A program made the position numbers and the translations under genes. A stretch of DNA of 33,484 nt from Fragilaria crotonensis (Eukaryota > Bacillariophyta > Fragilariophyceae > Fragilariales > Fragilariaceae): assembly GCA_022925895.1 (NCBI GenBank), contig JAKSYS010000680.1:1-33484 (forward strand). The letters run 5' to 3'. Positions 11,228-20,020 of this stretch are shown here, one piece after another; the first letter of the stretch is position 1, and every line of letters starts with the position of its first letter. A model generated the notes under the pieces. That model was not told the DNA's origin and did not search any database. It worked only from the letters and a program-made list of their open reading frames with translations.

Positions 11228-12106
11228 TCAATAGTGTATCCTGATCCTCAGTACAATCGATGGTTGGGACACTACTGTTTCCTCCTCGGTGACAAAGAGC
11301 AGAGGGAAGCATTTCCTGAAAACGCCACGAATCTGCTCACGTGAAGGGGATTTTGCATTAATCAAAGCCGTCGCCAAGTGTTTCCTACCTTCTGTGACAT
11401 TACTTTGAGTGAAAGACATCTCATCAACTTCTTTTCGTTCAAGAAGATGTAACACGACAGCGACTGTAAAGATTCCGCAGTCGTATCCATTGTTCTGCCG
11501 AGGACATTCTTTGTATTGTGCGCGTTGAAGAACGTCGACATCTGACTGGTGTAGGGACTGATATTTGGCTTCATGAAGAATGTAGAACTTAAAGAAGAAG
11601 TTGACCTTCTCGACAATTTCAGCAGCAGTACTGGAACGATGAATTCTCGTTCGTGCGCGCTCCATAGAGTCGTAGAAACACACGTTCACAAAGAATTTTG
11701 GATCATTTACCGAAAAGTCAAAGCATGCCACAAAGAAATGTCCGGGACTATCAGGTGGCCCCCGAACAATTGGAATAATAAGCCTCTGTGGGACATCCTC
11801 GATGTTTTCATCGAGAATATTCTTGAAATCGCCATCCTTGACATGGTATTTGAGAACATTCTTGAACTTGGTGCGAATCTTGCGAATGTGATTCTGGTAT
11901 GCTTTCCAATCATTCTTTGTTCTCGCTTGTTCCCTTTTAATTGAGGCAGTTAGATTCATTGATGATATAAATGCCTCTGCACCAAGACTACCCAGCAACG
12001 GTTCAACAGCCGGTACTGTATGTGACAATGTCGAGTCAGGCAGTAAAGTTGTAAGGTTGATGATGTAGTCAAGAAGAGCAGTACTGAGAAAAGCTCTTTT
12101 AGACAT
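11228..12106 (-). CDS. Ulp1/SENP-like cysteine protease (C48 family) associated with the MULE
   Basis: Ulp1-type proteases cleave SUMO or similar modifiers; MULEs in plants repeatedly carry Ulp1-like ORFs (Kaonashi-type). This 292-residue ORF starts at an ATG at 12106. The likely triad is complete: His123 in GHFFVACFDF, Asp146 in CFYDSMERA, Gln204 in PRQNNGYDCG and Cys210 in YDCGIF. The N-terminal part holds LSTALLDYI. The protein once began further upstream, because the segment before it (LFPGDPRFGVVIKPP, DVECL, about 12115-12190) reads in another frame, so the ATG at 12106 is probably a truncated start. It shares orientation with the transposase and is 290 bp upstream of it. Activity is possible but unproven. 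Confidence 0.8.
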   Translation of the reverse strand: MSKRAFLSTALLDYIINLTTLLPDSTLSHTVPAVEPLLGSLGAEAFISSMNLTASIKREQARTKNDWKAYQNHIRKIRTKFKNVLKYHVKDGDFKNILDENIEDVPQRLIIPIVRGPPDSPGHFFVACFDFSVNDPKFFVNVCFYDSMERARTRIHRSSTAAEIVEKVNFFFKFYILHEAKYQSLHQSDVDVLQRAQYKECPRQNNGYDCGIFTVAVVLHLLERKEVDEMSFTQSNVTEGRKHLATALINAKSPSREQIRGVFRKCFPLLFVTEEETVVSQPSIVLRIRIHY

Positions 12107-12300
12107 TCAACATCACTTGCCGGCGGTTTGATGACAACTCCAAAACGGGGATCTCCAGGAAACAACTGAGTTCGCGCATGACGAGAAGGCTTTCGTAAAG
12201 ACAACATTGCCAAGAAGTTTGGTTTGAGGAGCGAGTGGTGTGACAGATGAGAGTGCAAAGATTTTTCCATTCTCTGTGTTCGATGCAGTTGCCTCCAAAC
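12107..12300 (-). pseudogene. Frameshifted N-terminal extension of the Ulp1-like ORF
   Basis: Upstream of the protease ORF the minus strand reads ATASNTENGKIFALSSVTPL and APQTKLLGNVVF (about 12295-12190) in one frame, then RHARTQLFPGDPRFGVVIKP and DVECL in a second frame, before the protease frame itself. Two one-base shifts would join them into one N-terminus. No ATG is seen at its start, so the native beginning is unknown. Confidence 0.4.
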
Positions 12301-12384
12301 AATGAAGTCAACGCTACTGTGTATGAGGCAGTAGGTCAAACACTGTTGTCGTGCACACCTGAAATTTAGCACCACAATGACATC

Positions 12385-12663
12385 ATGGATGAAGAGCCAT
12401 TTATGCAACAGACCTCTGTGGTCAACATTATGACCACAGTCAACATCATTCATAAGCGTAAAGTTCTGAATAGTATAAAGAGATGTGAACACATTGGAAA
12501 TGAAATGTTTGAGGAAAATGCGACGGCAATGATGCTCATTTTGATGTCTTCTACAGGACGGGGTACCATTCATTTCGTGAGAAATGAAGATGGCAGGCGT
12601 GGAAATTGGATTTTTGGTGATTATGGACTAAATTGTAAAAAGTGGGCAAAAGAAATGGACTAA
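12385..12663 (+). CDS. Small ORF of unknown function, 92 residues
   Basis: An ATG-started plus-strand ORF (MDEEPFMQQTSVVNI) with a stop at 12663. I do not recognise it. The middle is rich in Ile, Met, Asn and Lys with no visible signal peptide or membrane segment; the end is Trp- and Lys-rich. The last 40 nt overlap two copies of a short GACTAAATTGTAA word that continues downstream, which argues that the 3' part is non-coding. It may be chance. Confidence 0.15.
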   Translation: MDEEPFMQQTSVVNIMTTVNIIHKRKVLNSIKRCEHIGNEMFEENATAMMLILMSSTGRGTIHFVRNEDGRRGNWIFGDYGLNCKKWAKEMD

Positions 12664-12744
12664 ATTGTAAGTGCAAACGTATTTGTACTAAATAGTAAGT
12701 CATTGTACTACTTTGAAAAATCTTTAAAAAGGACTAAATTGTAA
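12626..12744 (+). repeat. Three copies of GACTAAATTGTAA
   Basis: Identical 13-bp words sit at 12626, 12658 and 12732, with a variant TACTAAATAGTAA near 12687. Spacings are irregular (32 and 74 bp). They lie in AT-rich DNA just beyond the Ulp1/MULE block. Function unknown; could be an element terminus. Confidence 0.5.
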
Positions 12745-13165
12745 TTTCCCATAAACTATTGTGCATACGGTATGAATTGTGTTCGGTACGCGAGTCACCG
12801 TACGAACGATCATGATGTGCGACTGATGTGCGATTGAACACAATGTAACGTTTTCTTTATCGGAATCTCGTTTTCCTACCGTCTATCGTACGTTTTAGTC
12901 AATTGTGAAGTTGACGATTACGATTTCACCGTCGTTTCGTCAAGTGCCAGTTGTAGACTATACAGACACACTTGTCAATCAACAGTGGGGATCGGATGAT
13001 GCAAGAAGCCTAGTGCTTGACGCAACCCCACAATGTGAGCCCAAAAGGAGGGATGCAAATTGTAAAGATAGTTAGAAGTGCGAACAGAGTGTTTATTACT
13101 AAGGCAATAACTAATGTCTAACCAGCTTCAATAGTGATTTTTCTTTCACACTTGCTTATCTCCAT
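12745..13165. other. Intergenic stretch without a recognisable gene
   Basis: About 420 bp with short, broken frames and some local repetition (TGTGCGACTGATGTGCGATTG near 12818-12838). No RNA gene or promoter could be recognised. Confidence 0.5.
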
Positions 13166-13765
13166 TCACTTAATGCCGTATTGAGATTTCAGTTTCAACA
13201 ATCGAACTTCCTGATGAATGTGTTTTCGGACGACCTCCAAGGGGTACTCTTGGTACTGAATTCTAGTATGATAGAGCTGATGCGGAGTCATCCTCTCATG
13301 GTTCTTGATGGAAACATCAAATTTGAGAAGCCGTTCAGCCTCTGAACCATGCCATTGCAACTCGCCACGATAATTGTGCGTAGGTGTTGGGAAATGAATC
13401 CTGTCATGCAGCAGTGCAGCATTCTCTTCTGCAGCCCTGCCACTCTTGGAAAGTTGCTGCTTCTGCATTGCTCGAAGCCGTTGAGGAAACTTTTGGTAGA
13501 GAAATCCTGAAAACTCTGGTCGAGGAGCACAGAACGTCTTCCATACGTCTGCAGGCGACATGATTCCCGACACACTCGGCACTGTTCCAGTTGTCAAAAG
13601 ATTGCGTAGCCCTTTGCGCATTGCTGTTTCTCCATGGTGGCTCATCAGCAGAGGCTGATTGCTCCTGTGGTAGTCATTGGGAGCTGTGCAGAAAGTGTGC
13701 TGAATTTTAAACTGAAGTCGTGCATCGTGACCGTGGGAGTACCGTTGAAACAGGAGCAACGACAT
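13166..13765 (-). CDS. Unrecognised 199-residue protein with a repeated aromatic/His-Gln-Glu motif
   Basis: ATG at 13765, stop at 13166. The protein is basic and rich in His and Gln, with no membrane segment. Two blocks look related: PADVWKTFCAPRPEFSGF followed by FPQRLRAMQKQQ (residues about 71-103), and PHQLYHTRIQYQEYPLEV followed by VRKHIHQEVRLLK (about 160-191). Both read [P-x-x-L/V-aromatic]…R-x-[EQ]-[FY]…[FP]…R…Q. Before the second is WHGSEAERLLKFDV. It resembles a recurrent diatom hypothetical family I cannot name. The 32-bp TGAGTCA repeat lies about 90 bp upstream of its start. It could belong to a transposon. Confidence 0.5.
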   Translation of the reverse strand: MSLLLFQRYSHGHDARLQFKIQHTFCTAPNDYHRSNQPLLMSHHGETAMRKGLRNLLTTGTVPSVSGIMSPADVWKTFCAPRPEFSGFLYQKFPQRLRAMQKQQLSKSGRAAEENAALLHDRIHFPTPTHNYRGELQWHGSEAERLLKFDVSIKNHERMTPHQLYHTRIQYQEYPLEVVRKHIHQEVRLLKLKSQYGIK

Positions 13766-13857
13766 CAGTTGAGCTTTCGAGTTCGTGTGGAGATATTTTC
13801 AGGTTTTCGATGCCGGTTTGTTTTGGTTGAGTTCTGTTGGGTGCATCATTTTCTGCA

Positions 13858-14000
13858 TGAGTCGTTCTACCTGAGTCATTTGCTCACCCTGAGTCGTTTT
13901 ACATGAGTCATTTGCTCACCATGAGTCATTTTACCTGAGTCATTTGCTCACCATGAGTCACTTCACCAGAGTCATTTGCTCACCATGAGTCACTTTACCT
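13858..14000 (+). repeat. 32-bp tandem repeat with paired TGAGTCA boxes
   Basis: TGAGTCA/TGAGTCG occurs at 13858, 13872, 13890, 13904, 13922, 13936, 13954 and 13986, with one variant (AGAGTCA) at 13968. Spacing alternates exactly 14 and 18 bp, so the unit is 32 bp in about 4.5 copies, with TTTGCTCACCA between boxes. TGAGTCA is the classic GCN4/AP-1 bZIP half-site palindrome. The array sits upstream of the minus-strand ORF ending at 13166. Confidence 0.85.
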
Positions 14001-14857
14001 GAACTATGGTCACGGCTTACTAACCCTGATGCGGATATCTATTTTCGGAGTAATTACATGATCCTTACATATAGTACAATCGTATCAACAATGTAATTGA
14101 CATCAATTGAAAATGTGTATGTCGTTTTTTAATATAACAAACGATTAGCACGTTCTCCGCATCAGCAATCAAAATTGGTCCAGCTTGATATCGACGTAAA
14201 TGAAATATTGTAGTGAGTTCGAATTTGGGGTTTTAAAGGTTGCACTACCTCGCAACGTGGAATGGTGGCACACAAGAACTGCGGTGTGCTGGTGTCTGCA
14301 TCTAGAATAGTCCAGTACTCGTTTCCAGTAGCGAAAAGTCAATTTTCCGCAACCTCCAGAGTTCGATTACATTGTTCTGCCTGCTGACCGATGGGATCAG
14401 CAAGTATTCTTGCATCCAACCACACGAAACACAAATGGTGGTGACAGCCAGTGACACAGCAGTACGAAGATGACATTGTGTTTGCATTTGTTGCCAGAGA
14501 TCCAGGTTGCACCTGGGCTGTAATAATGGGAAAGGCCCCGCCGATAGAGCATCACAGGCAGTCTTGATCCAGATCCATCTCATCGAAGTACAATTATATC
14601 TTTGGTTACAATACTCCACATTGTGTGTTTTGGATTTGAGGATTGTACATGGGACCAAACCGTCACAAAAGGCCAAGACAAAACGCACTCGCTTCCCGTC
14701 TTCACGCGTTGAATGTGAGGTAAAGATTTGCCTATATAAAGACCTTTTCTCGTCGCAAGGACAATACCCAAGTTCAAACCCAGCACCCAGCGTTACTATC
14801 TGGTAGCACCAGCGCCAAGAACACCACTTGACCTACGGCAGTCATGTACGACTTTCT
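14001..14857. other. Intergenic stretch, no supported gene
   Basis: AT-rich on the left (14040-14220), then a region around 14300-14800 with moderately long frames on both strands. Neither frame shows a recognisable domain or convincing composition. It may contain decayed transposon sequence or the 3' flank of the LRR gene. Confidence 0.4.
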
Positions 14858-16473
14858 TCAATTGCCGGTTCTTGATGCCACTCCCTTGCACGCATCTATA
14901 AATGCTTCGCTGTCGACGAAGTCAGTGGGGTCCTTTGACATCCTGATCTCCAATCCAAGGGCACAGACCTCGGCTGGGATTTGCTGGGACAACATGGTAT
15001 GCTCGAAATTGGCAAAACTCAGTTTGGTAAGTGCACCCACTTCGCTTGGCACATTCCCAGTCAGCATAGTTGTCAGACATGTCGAGAACAACCAAATCTG
15101 TCAACAGACCAAGCTCAGTAGGGATGGTCCCGGAAAAACGGTTCGACCAAAGTTCAAGGGAAGTTAATTTGGTCAATCGCGCCAATTCGGTTGGCAAAGT
15201 CCCAGTCCATTCATTGATGAGGAATGCCACGCTCTCCAAAGCAGTGAGACGTCCGATGTGTGTCGGTAGCGTCGACGAATTATGCCCTAAACGGTTTGCG
15301 TCGCTTACCACGGAAAGCGACGTTAAATCAGTCATGGCCACAAAGGCGTCCGTCAACCATGTATTGCTTGGAGTGGCGACGCCATCTAAGTAAAGAGTCC
15401 GTATATTGCTGAGGAGGGTAACCTCGGATGGAATCGCAATCTCATCTGTATTGGAAAGCACGAACACCCACAATGTGGTTAATCGCGACAGCTGTCCAAT
15501 CTCTGTTGGAAGCGGCCCTGCCAAGAACACGCTTCCCACTGTCAGCGATTCTGGAGGTAAAAAGGTCAATTGAGATCACAGATAGAACGCAGCCATAGAA
15601 AAGCAAAAACATTCTTGAGGCGAACAAATCTGCGTACCTAATGATTCGACAGTACCGATCTCAGTGGGAATCGATCCAGACAAAGCTGAACCTTCTAAGT
15701 CGAGCATCGTCAACTTTGTGCACAAGCCTATTTCGGAAGGAAGCTGACCCGCCAATGTAGTTGATCGCAGGTCAAGAGTCTTCAAGTCCACCAAACGTCC
15801 AATTTCACTGGGCATGCTTGTCCCTCCAAGATTGTTCCCTGCTAAACTTAGACTTTGGAGCGAAGTCAGAAGTCCCAACTGTGAGGGGACATCTCCCACC
15901 ATTTGGTTGTCGGGCAAAGAAAGGGCGACAATAACGTCCTTCTTGCCGTCCTTGTCTTTCGTACAGTTGACACCGTGCCATTCGCACATTGGCGAGGGCT
16001 GCATCCAATTCTGGGCACTCCTCCACCCATCTCCCCTCAAAGAAAAGTAAATGGTTGCCAAAGCGAAGTACACATCTATATCCTCCATTTCATCATTGTT
16101 TGCACGAGTCCACCGGATTGCCAAGGCATTAGCCGCGATAAGCTCAGCGGGACAGTCATCACCTGCTAGACTCCTAGTCACGTCGTAGTCGGGCAGCGAT
16201 GGATAAATTGCCTTCAGTTCCTCGTACTTCACGCGAGCACACTCTGGCACGATGCATTCAGTGTTGATAGGATTATTGCCGGTACACTCATTTCCCGAGG
16301 AGTTCCCCGCTGTTGGTGATTGGCGGACTGTCAGAACGATGCATACCACGGCTGCAAGAAGAAACGAAACAGCACCGGCAATGAGCAGATAGCAGCGGAA
16401 TCGCTTGAGCGTGCTCTCCAACTGGGTCATGGCACCTTCAACGGTGCCATCATGAGAAGTATTGTAGGGCATC
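14858..16473 (-). CDS. LRR membrane protein (plant-type LRRs, single N-terminal anchor), one intron, one frameshift
   Basis: Likely surface or endomembrane leucine-rich-repeat protein of the kind expanded in diatoms. First in-frame ATG at 16473 (MPYNTSHDG). Residues about 27-49 form one membrane helix (YLLIAGAVSFLLAAVVCIVL); a Cys-bearing spacer (CTGNNPINTEC) follows, then DGWRSAQNW and CEWHGVNC, the usual LRR N-cap. Repeats of the type SxLxGxIPTEIGxLxxL follow. A GT–AG intron (15637-15551) joins VESL to ESLTVGSVFLAGPLPTEIG. A one-base shift near 15065 separates LVVLDMSDN from MLTGNVPSEVGALTKL, so the annotated end at 14858 needs that shift. No kinase domain follows. An upstream exon is possible, since the frame stays open to about 16560. 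Confidence 0.8.
15551..15637 (-). other. Predicted 87-nt intron in the LRR gene
   Basis: The donor (TTAG|GTACGC) and acceptor (CCTCCAG|) flank a segment that would end the protein early if retained. Removal completes codon G+AA (Glu) and restores a regular LRR (VESLESLTVGSVFLAGPLP). The restored repeat spacing is good support. Confidence 0.75.
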
Positions 16474-16573
16474 TGTTCGTTCACAGGCTCGATTCCGCTA
16501 CAAGTGGCAAGCTGGAGCTCCTTGATTGTTGGTGTGGTTACGATGGGTGAAAATGAAGAAGAAAATCATCAAG

Positions 16574-17033
16574 CACGCAAGAAAGTGTGACTTGTCGCAT
16601 GCCACGCAAAAAGACATTGAAGAAGCTCGCAGCTTGTTCTGCACAATCAAGACTTCGAAGCGCCTTACGCTCATACTTTTCCCGGAATGACTCCTGTATC
16701 CAACAATTGATCAGGGGATAAAATAGATATTTCTCATCCCCGAAATAAAAAGACGTAACTCATTTTATCCCGTAACTAAAAAAATATGCATCCCTAGATG
16801 ATTGTCCAATCAGATCATGAGCGAATCCCTAAGTGAACTGAATAGTACGACAAATACACATCAAGTTGCTCATGGTCCAAAGGCCAAAGTCCGAAGTGGT
16901 TGCAATTACGTACGCATCCTACCCAAGGTAACGTAGAACGGATAGCGACGTTAGCAATGTGCCTGTGTGGGAAACAAAGACTTGATATATACGCTCTATA
17001 TGACATACAGAGGGTGGTGATCTTTACCTACTA
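16574..17033. other. Intergenic region between the LRR gene and the PCIF1-like gene
   Basis: The two genes are divergent, so this DNA holds both promoters. Visible: an AT-rich part at 16710-16800 with repeated TTATCCC/CATCCCC words. No gene is supported. Confidence 0.5.
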
Positions 17034-17276
17034 CTTGTACCTGGTACCTGCTACCAGCCACTGGTATGTCACCAATTCGGAATTCCCGTTTTAGTACCTG
17101 GTAAGTAGTCTGCGATTGTTGTCGCGCAAACGTCGCACTGTTCAGGGTGGGCCGTAATTTCTTTCTTATTATATATCCATTCATATTATTTTTTATTAAA
17201 TGATTCCAGTATCAAGCAATGTCAGCAGAACCAGGCGATCTCGTAACCTGGTAGTAGTACCTGGTACCAGTACTAG
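17034..17276 (+). repeat. Cluster of ACCTGGTA/TACCAG words upstream of the PCIF1-like gene
   Basis: Words of the form TACCTGGTA, CCTGGTACC and TACCAG recur at about 17037, 17043, 17052, 17095, 17246 and 17258-17269, partly as palindromes (CCTGGTACCAG). They occupy the region 140-380 bp upstream of the 17414 ATG. Similar words occur singly near 8273 and 30752. They may be promoter elements or simple-sequence drift. Confidence 0.5.
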
Positions 17277-17413
17277 AGTAGGAAAGGTCATTCTTCATGG
17301 TCTGGCATCTACCGTAGCATCTGTCAGTCGGGATGTACTCATACATAACACATGCAGGTCAACGTGACGGCGACCGCCATCACACAACGAGTGTCGCGAT
17401 ATAAGAGAAGGAA

Positions 17414-19174
17414 ATGTCATCCGTTTTGTTCCAACACCCATCTCAGATGCCCAACGCTATCACTGCTAAAACCGGTAACAGTAATAATCCAAGTCATGAT
17501 AGTCGTAGCAACAATCGGAATATGAGCAAGAAACAACGAAACAAGCCGATTTTGGCAGCTGGTCGAAAGTTGCATCAATTGCCAGAATCCATAGAGGCCA
17601 CAGGTGTGGGAGTGGCCATGGCAGCGTTGCCGAATCGAATCTTGGGACAAGGCAAGCGAAAGGTTTGGGCGGGCGTGGAACGTTGCATCGCGGCGCGTCG
17701 CGAATTGGTGACTACTGCAAGTGGTAGTGCTAGTAATACTGGTACTCGAACAACCGGTAATAGTCGCAATGGCACGAACGAATCACCGATGACTGCAAGC
17801 ACAACATCACGGCGTCGACAACAATGTCCTTGGCAGCCAAAGTTGGAGGCACTTCGTGCGGCATGGATCTTCAAGCTTCGAAAACGATTTCGGGATGATT
17901 GTGGATCCAAGGCTCCTCCTGCGCTTGCCTTTGAGCGTTGGTTCCAAACAAATGAAATGTTATTTACTAATGACAATATTATAAGCGATCCAATACTGAT
18001 CCCCACGACGACCAAACAGACAGTGAACACGACAACAAAGACGAAACGAACCATTATGACGTGGGAATCTATTCTCAATGGTCCATCGGCGCCTGCGGCC
18101 ATTGCGTTCAAGGAGGATTTGGAACGAGCCACAATCGATAGGCACGACGCGGAGCGGATTATCTGCGCCTTGTATGAGAACGTGGCGGCTGCAGCCCGTG
18201 ACATGGCGGATCAGCAAGCGGCAGCACAACGACAGGAGCGAGAGAAGCCTAGTGACAATGCTACGTCAACGACAGCCACCGGAGGAGTGGTCAAGCTGGT
18301 TCGACACAAGCACACGTACGATTTGTTTCTCATCAACAACCAGAAACATATTTTGAAATTGAATCATGAACATTACGACAAGTTGGCGGCGCTTTGGAAT
18401 GTGACGCATGATTTGAGTCCGGACAAGAATGACGATCGTGATGAATTCTACAGCGATTTATACTGCCTCTTGGCGCGGTATTATTCGATTCAAGGACCTG
18501 GATTTCAAGCAGCATGTCCCGAAGCTGTCTTTGACACGTTGCAGTCTGGCCTCCATGTACAACATGAATGCTTCGCAAGTCCGCTGAACTGTTACTACGG
18601 TTCTTTTTGTTCGGCATTTTTTGAGGTTGATGAACCATTTGGATCTTCAGGCTCGTTTTGGGACTTTTCACCGACTCTGGGTGGAAGCTTCCAAGCAAAT
18701 CCACCCTTTGTCCATCATGTCATGGTGCGCATGGTGAGCAAGATAGAATCGCTTCTCTTGAACGACGAAACTGTTCCATTTTCGTTTGTCGTGATTGTCC
18801 CCGTTTGGTTGGAGGAATCGTCGTATCAAGCAATGGCTGCATCAAAATATAAAACCCATCACTATATCATTGCCAAGGCCGATCATGGATTTTGCGATGG
18901 CGCACAACATCAACGAAGAGATCGGTATCGTGTCAGTCCCTACGACACTGCCGTATTCATCTTACAAAACACAGCCGGAAAGACCAAGTTTGTTCCATCG
19001 TGCACATTTGAAGCCGATCTGAGACGTGCCTTTGCCACTGGTGTCCCTACCGAGGCTGCGATACTTCGCCGCAAGAGAGATGGTCGTGGAGAGATGGTCG
19101 TGGAGAGACGGACGAGGACGGTGGTGGGGGTGTGTACAAGGGAAGGAAACGGAATAAAACCGGTGACGGTGTAG
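17414..19174 (+). CDS. PCIF1/CAPAM-like cap-adjacent adenosine N6-methyltransferase
   Basis: Members of this family (animal PCIF1/CAPAM) methylate N6 of the 2'-O-methyladenosine next to the mRNA cap, using S-adenosylmethionine, in the nucleus. The 586-residue single-exon ORF starts at an ATG at 17414. Residues 1-135 are low-complexity, Asn/Thr/Ser-rich. A helical region follows (139-270). The catalytic core spans about 290-525: HECFASPLNCYYGSFCSAF (384-402), the signature NPPF (429-432) after GGSFQA, SFVVIVPVW (457-465) and YDTAVFILQN (510-519). The N-terminal WW domain of the animal protein is not visible. The C-terminus is probably frameshifted: a basic tail in the next frame ends at 19242. 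The upstream gene is divergent, so this is monocistronic. Fragments of this gene recur at 21.9, 26.9, 28.0 and 31.9 kb. Confidence 0.9.
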   Translation: MSSVLFQHPSQMPNAITAKTGNSNNPSHDSRSNNRNMSKKQRNKPILAAGRKLHQLPESIEATGVGVAMAALPNRILGQGKRKVWAGVERCIAARRELVTTASGSASNTGTRTTGNSRNGTNESPMTASTTSRRRQQCPWQPKLEALRAAWIFKLRKRFRDDCGSKAPPALAFERWFQTNEMLFTNDNIISDPILIPTTTKQTVNTTTKTKRTIMTWESILNGPSAPAAIAFKEDLERATIDRHDAERIICALYENVAAAARDMADQQAAAQRQEREKPSDNATSTTATGGVVKLVRHKHTYDLFLINNQKHILKLNHEHYDKLAALWNVTHDLSPDKNDDRDEFYSDLYCLLARYYSIQGPGFQAACPEAVFDTLQSGLHVQHECFASPLNCYYGSFCSAFFEVDEPFGSSGSFWDFSPTLGGSFQANPPFVHHVMVRMVSKIESLLLNDETVPFSFVVIVPVWLEESSYQAMAASKYKTHHYIIAKADHGFCDGAQHQRRDRYRVSPYDTAVFILQNTAGKTKFVPSCTFEADLRRAFATGVPTEAAILRRKRDGRGEMVVERRTRTVVGVCTREGNGIKPVTV

Positions 19175-19242
19175 AACAGCGGAGGCGACAAGAGCGTGCC
19201 AGTGCGAAGCCAGCGAAAAAGACGAAGCGGACGAAGAAGTAA
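19130..19242 (+). other. Probable true C-terminal tail of the PCIF1-like gene in a shifted frame
   Basis: After the short G run at about 19124-19129 the alternative frame reads VYKGRKRNKTGDGVEQRRRQ then ERASAKPAKKTKRTKK and a TAA at 19240-19242. This is a strongly basic, nuclear-localisation-like tail. The same tail DNA is recognisable in the copies at about 21972 and 31945. A one-base length difference in the G run would join it to the main ORF, so an indel or sequencing error is likely. Confidence 0.55.
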
Positions 19243-19705
19243 CAAAGTGATCGCTACGCATCATGCCTTTTTTCTTCTCAACACGATGTCGAGGTTTGCG
19301 TCAAGGCCATGGAAAGAAATCTACCTCGCCACCCAAGACAGAACACGATGGATAGATGTCCATTTTCACAGTTCTTCCCCACCAACCTTCGTGTTGCGTT
19401 TGATGGGTACTTGTAGTTGTCTCCTTAACCCAACACCCATTGGCTTTCAACTACCGGCAGACGGCCGAGCAATGTGTGCTACTGGAGTAGTGCAGACTAG
19501 GAGGCGCCGTGTGTGTGTGGACATCCACTGCGCACCTCCAAGCGAAATCGTTCCGAAAATTGTTCTACTGGAAGGTCCGGCCCATGCACGTTCCAGCCGT
19601 ACCGTTAGGGGCAGTTGAGTTGCGCGTCAGCCTTGCTCCGATTTGCATGATGCGAGAATTTTAGCAATCGTAATGATCCATCCGAGCCGGCAAGGTTGCT
19701 GCATC
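19243..19705. other. Downstream flank of the PCIF1-like gene, no supported gene
   Basis: A 140-codon plus-strand frame crosses this stretch but lacks an early ATG consistent with a gene, overlaps the tail above and shows no domain. I treat the region as 3' UTR and intergenic DNA. Confidence 0.4.
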
Positions 19706-20020
19706 GTAAGCAAATTTTTCTTGACAGTAAGCAAAATCAGTAAGCAAATTATGCCGGTAAGCAAATTTTGTAAGCAAATTTTTTCTGTAAGCAAATTTGA
19801 TTTTCGTAAGCAAATTCTTCTTTGCTGTAAGTAAATTTTATTTAGGTGTTTGAAAATTGGTATGTTTTTACGTAGAAAAGACAGTCCCCGTAAGCAAATT
19901 TAATCTCCCAGTAAGCAAATTTTGTAAGCAAATTTCTGCTTACAATAGATTTGCTTATGGTAAGCGAATTCCGTAAGCAATTTCATTCCGTAAGCAATTT
20001 TTTTTTCGCTGTAAGCAAAT
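19706..20020 (+). repeat. Array of GTAAGCAAAT boxes
   Basis: GTAAGCAAAT or close variants start at 19706, 19727, 19740, 19757, 19770, 19787, 19806, 19827, 19890, 19911, 19924, 19960, 19973, 19990 and 20011. Inverted copies occur near 19938 and 19949. Steps of 13, 17 and 21 bp dominate, plus 19, 36 and 63. Each box begins with a good splice-donor core, GTAAG. The array sits between the PCIF1-like gene and the repeated-domain cluster. Function is unknown. Confidence 0.85.

Noticed and set aside
14302-14806. Overlapping frames of about 100-128 codons on both strands
   Set aside because: Neither shows a domain or clear coding composition and they compete for the same DNA, so no gene can be supported.
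19196-19618. 140-codon plus-strand frame downstream of the PCIF1-like gene
   Set aside because: It overlaps the more likely tail of that gene in another frame and lacks recognisable features.
19706-20020. Possible CRISPR-like array
   Set aside because: The repeated word is only about 10 bp, the gaps are 3-11 bp in most cases, no cas genes are present and the host is eukaryotic.
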